DNA from: Flavobacterium sp. N502536
Lineage (GTDB): Bacteria; Bacteroidota; Bacteroidia; Flavobacteriales; Flavobacteriaceae
Direction of reading: 5' to 3'
DNA length: 64,000 nt
NCBI RefSeq assembly: GCF_025947345.1
Contig: NZ_CP110011.1
Coordinates: 4,402,001-4,466,000 of the forward strand
A program made the translations under genes and the position numbers. The notes under the pieces are model-generated. The model did no database searches, was not told where the DNA came from, and saw nothing but the letters and a program-made list of their open reading frames with translations. Every line of letters starts with the position of its first letter. The stretch's first letter is position 1. This document shows, one piece after another, positions 63,340-64,000 of this stretch.

Positions 63340-63426
63340 GATGGTGGTATTATAACAACATACAAAAATACAATTATTATTTTTTTCAGGATTTATATAA
63401 TTATCAAAAAAAGTATCAGGATTTCT

Positions 63427-64000
63427 TTATTCGCCAATAATATGAAGTTCATTGAACTCTTTGTCGACGATTAGAAAATGATTTTGTTCAAAACCAATTT
63501 TATCAAAAGTTACTTTTTCATTGTCTATTTCAATCTCCTTCACCGTAAAAGGCAATCCGATTAAATTGATTTTATACTTGCTGTACGGTGTATCGTATTT
63601 ACCTTCTTTGTGCAATTGAACAATCAGTTCCTTTTCTTTTCCGATAGTCCTGAAAGACAAGAAGCTGTAACGCCCTTTTTTGTAATCGTATCCGTCTTGT
63701 GCATCTTCGTACACTACTGATTTTTCTTTCCCCAGTTTGAAATACAAATCCAATGTTAAATCATCAAATTCAAGTTCGCCAACATATTGCTGTACCGGAT
63801 ATTTCGGAATAATAGCTCCCGCCTTTACAAAAACCGGAATTTCATCAAATTTGGTATCAATCCACACTTCTCTTCCTCCTACACTAAATTCGTTGGTCCA
63901 ATAGTTGTACCATTCGCCTCTTGGAATATACATACGTCTGCCCACCGCATTCGGTTCAAGGATCGGACATACTAAGATCTGATTTCCAAAGATAAATTCA
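63427..64000 (-). CDS. GH31 glycosidase, C-terminal part only
   Basis: The frame is open to the window edge, so the 5' part, including the catalytic domain, is outside. The visible 190 residues are the end of a GH31 enzyme: FIFGNQILVCPILEPNA near the edge, then RRMYIPRGEWYNYWT, and a proximal and distal beta-sandwich domain. GH31 includes alpha-glucosidases, alpha-xylosidases and related enzymes; the specificity cannot be read from this part. The GTG at 63945 is an internal codon, not the start. Confidence 0.8.
   Translation of the reverse strand, partial: EFIFGNQILVCPILEPNAVGRRMYIPRGEWYNYWTNEFSVGGREVWIDTKFDEIPVFVKAGAIIPKYPVQQYVGELEFDDLTLDLYFKLGKEKSVVYEDAQDGYDYKKGRYSFLSFRTIGKEKELIVQLHKEGKYDTPYSKYKINLIGLPFTVKEIEIDNEKVTFDKIGFEQNHFLIVDKEFNELHIIGE

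Noticed and set aside
1..64000. tRNA, rRNA, transposase, integrase or phage genes
   Set aside because: None was recognised on either strand. The repeats present are palindromic intergenic elements without an encoded protein.

Overview
The window looks like a chromosomal segment of a Flavobacterium-type member of the Bacteroidota. The support is an AT-rich sequence, SusC/SusD and PorQ/PorP-type outer-membrane genes, many lipoproteins with short lipoboxes, several TAnnTTTG promoter elements, and intergenic gaps filled with long imperfect palindromes. I found no rRNA, tRNA, CRISPR array, insertion sequence or prophage.

Layout. 1-3.7 kb: a HmuY-like lipoprotein and three further exported or lipid-anchored proteins. 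3.7-5.2 kb: a DUF417 membrane protein with an AraC regulator. 5.4-11.8 kb: a small exported protein and a tripartite RND efflux operon. 12.4-30.7 kb: eight codirectional minus-strand genes headed by a divergent Lrp/AsnC regulator. 31-33.5 kb: two overlapping AraC-type regulators and a receiver-like protein. 34-42.4 kb: PorP/SprF, PD40-OmpA and DUF6090-like genes, then a propeller histidine kinase with a divergent LytTR response regulator. 43-46.5 kb: a small barrel protein and a three-gene operon for an exported acetolactate-decarboxylase-like protein, a cupin-royal-jelly fusion and a membrane protein. 46.8-55.8 kb: a ChaN/EreA-like lipoprotein, a nucleoside-type permease, cmk, two L,D-transpeptidases, porQ and lon. 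56-59 kb: ECF sigma factor, membrane anti-sigma candidate and two beta-solenoid proteins. 59-64 kb: a serine hydrolase, an MFS permease, an M48 protease and the end of a GH31 enzyme.

The most interesting part is 12.4-30.7 kb. One protein fuses a hydroxylysine-kinase-type domain to an AGXT2L-type phospho-lyase domain. In vertebrates these are the two consecutive enzymes that turn 5-hydroxylysine into 2-aminoadipate semialdehyde. The same gene array encodes an antiquitin-type dehydrogenase for that semialdehyde, a DUF1338 (2-oxoadipate to 2-hydroxyglutarate) enzyme, and a YdiJ-type FAD/Fe-S D-2-hydroxyglutarate dehydrogenase. Between them lie SusC/SusD, a GH63-like alpha-glucosidase and a GH42 beta-galactosidase, which are the activities needed to strip Glc-alpha-1,2-Gal-beta from glycosylated hydroxylysine of collagen. 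I propose that the region takes up and degrades glucosylgalactosyl-hydroxylysine to 2-oxoglutarate. The family assignments are read from sequence; the substrate is inference. Two 15-bp palindromes spaced 31 bp apart sit on the promoter between the DUF1338 gene and the Lrp gene and are probable operators.

Starts were moved from the longest reading frame where promoter elements, signal peptides or overlaps gave a reason. Two genes (cmk and the sigma factor) appear to start with TTG.
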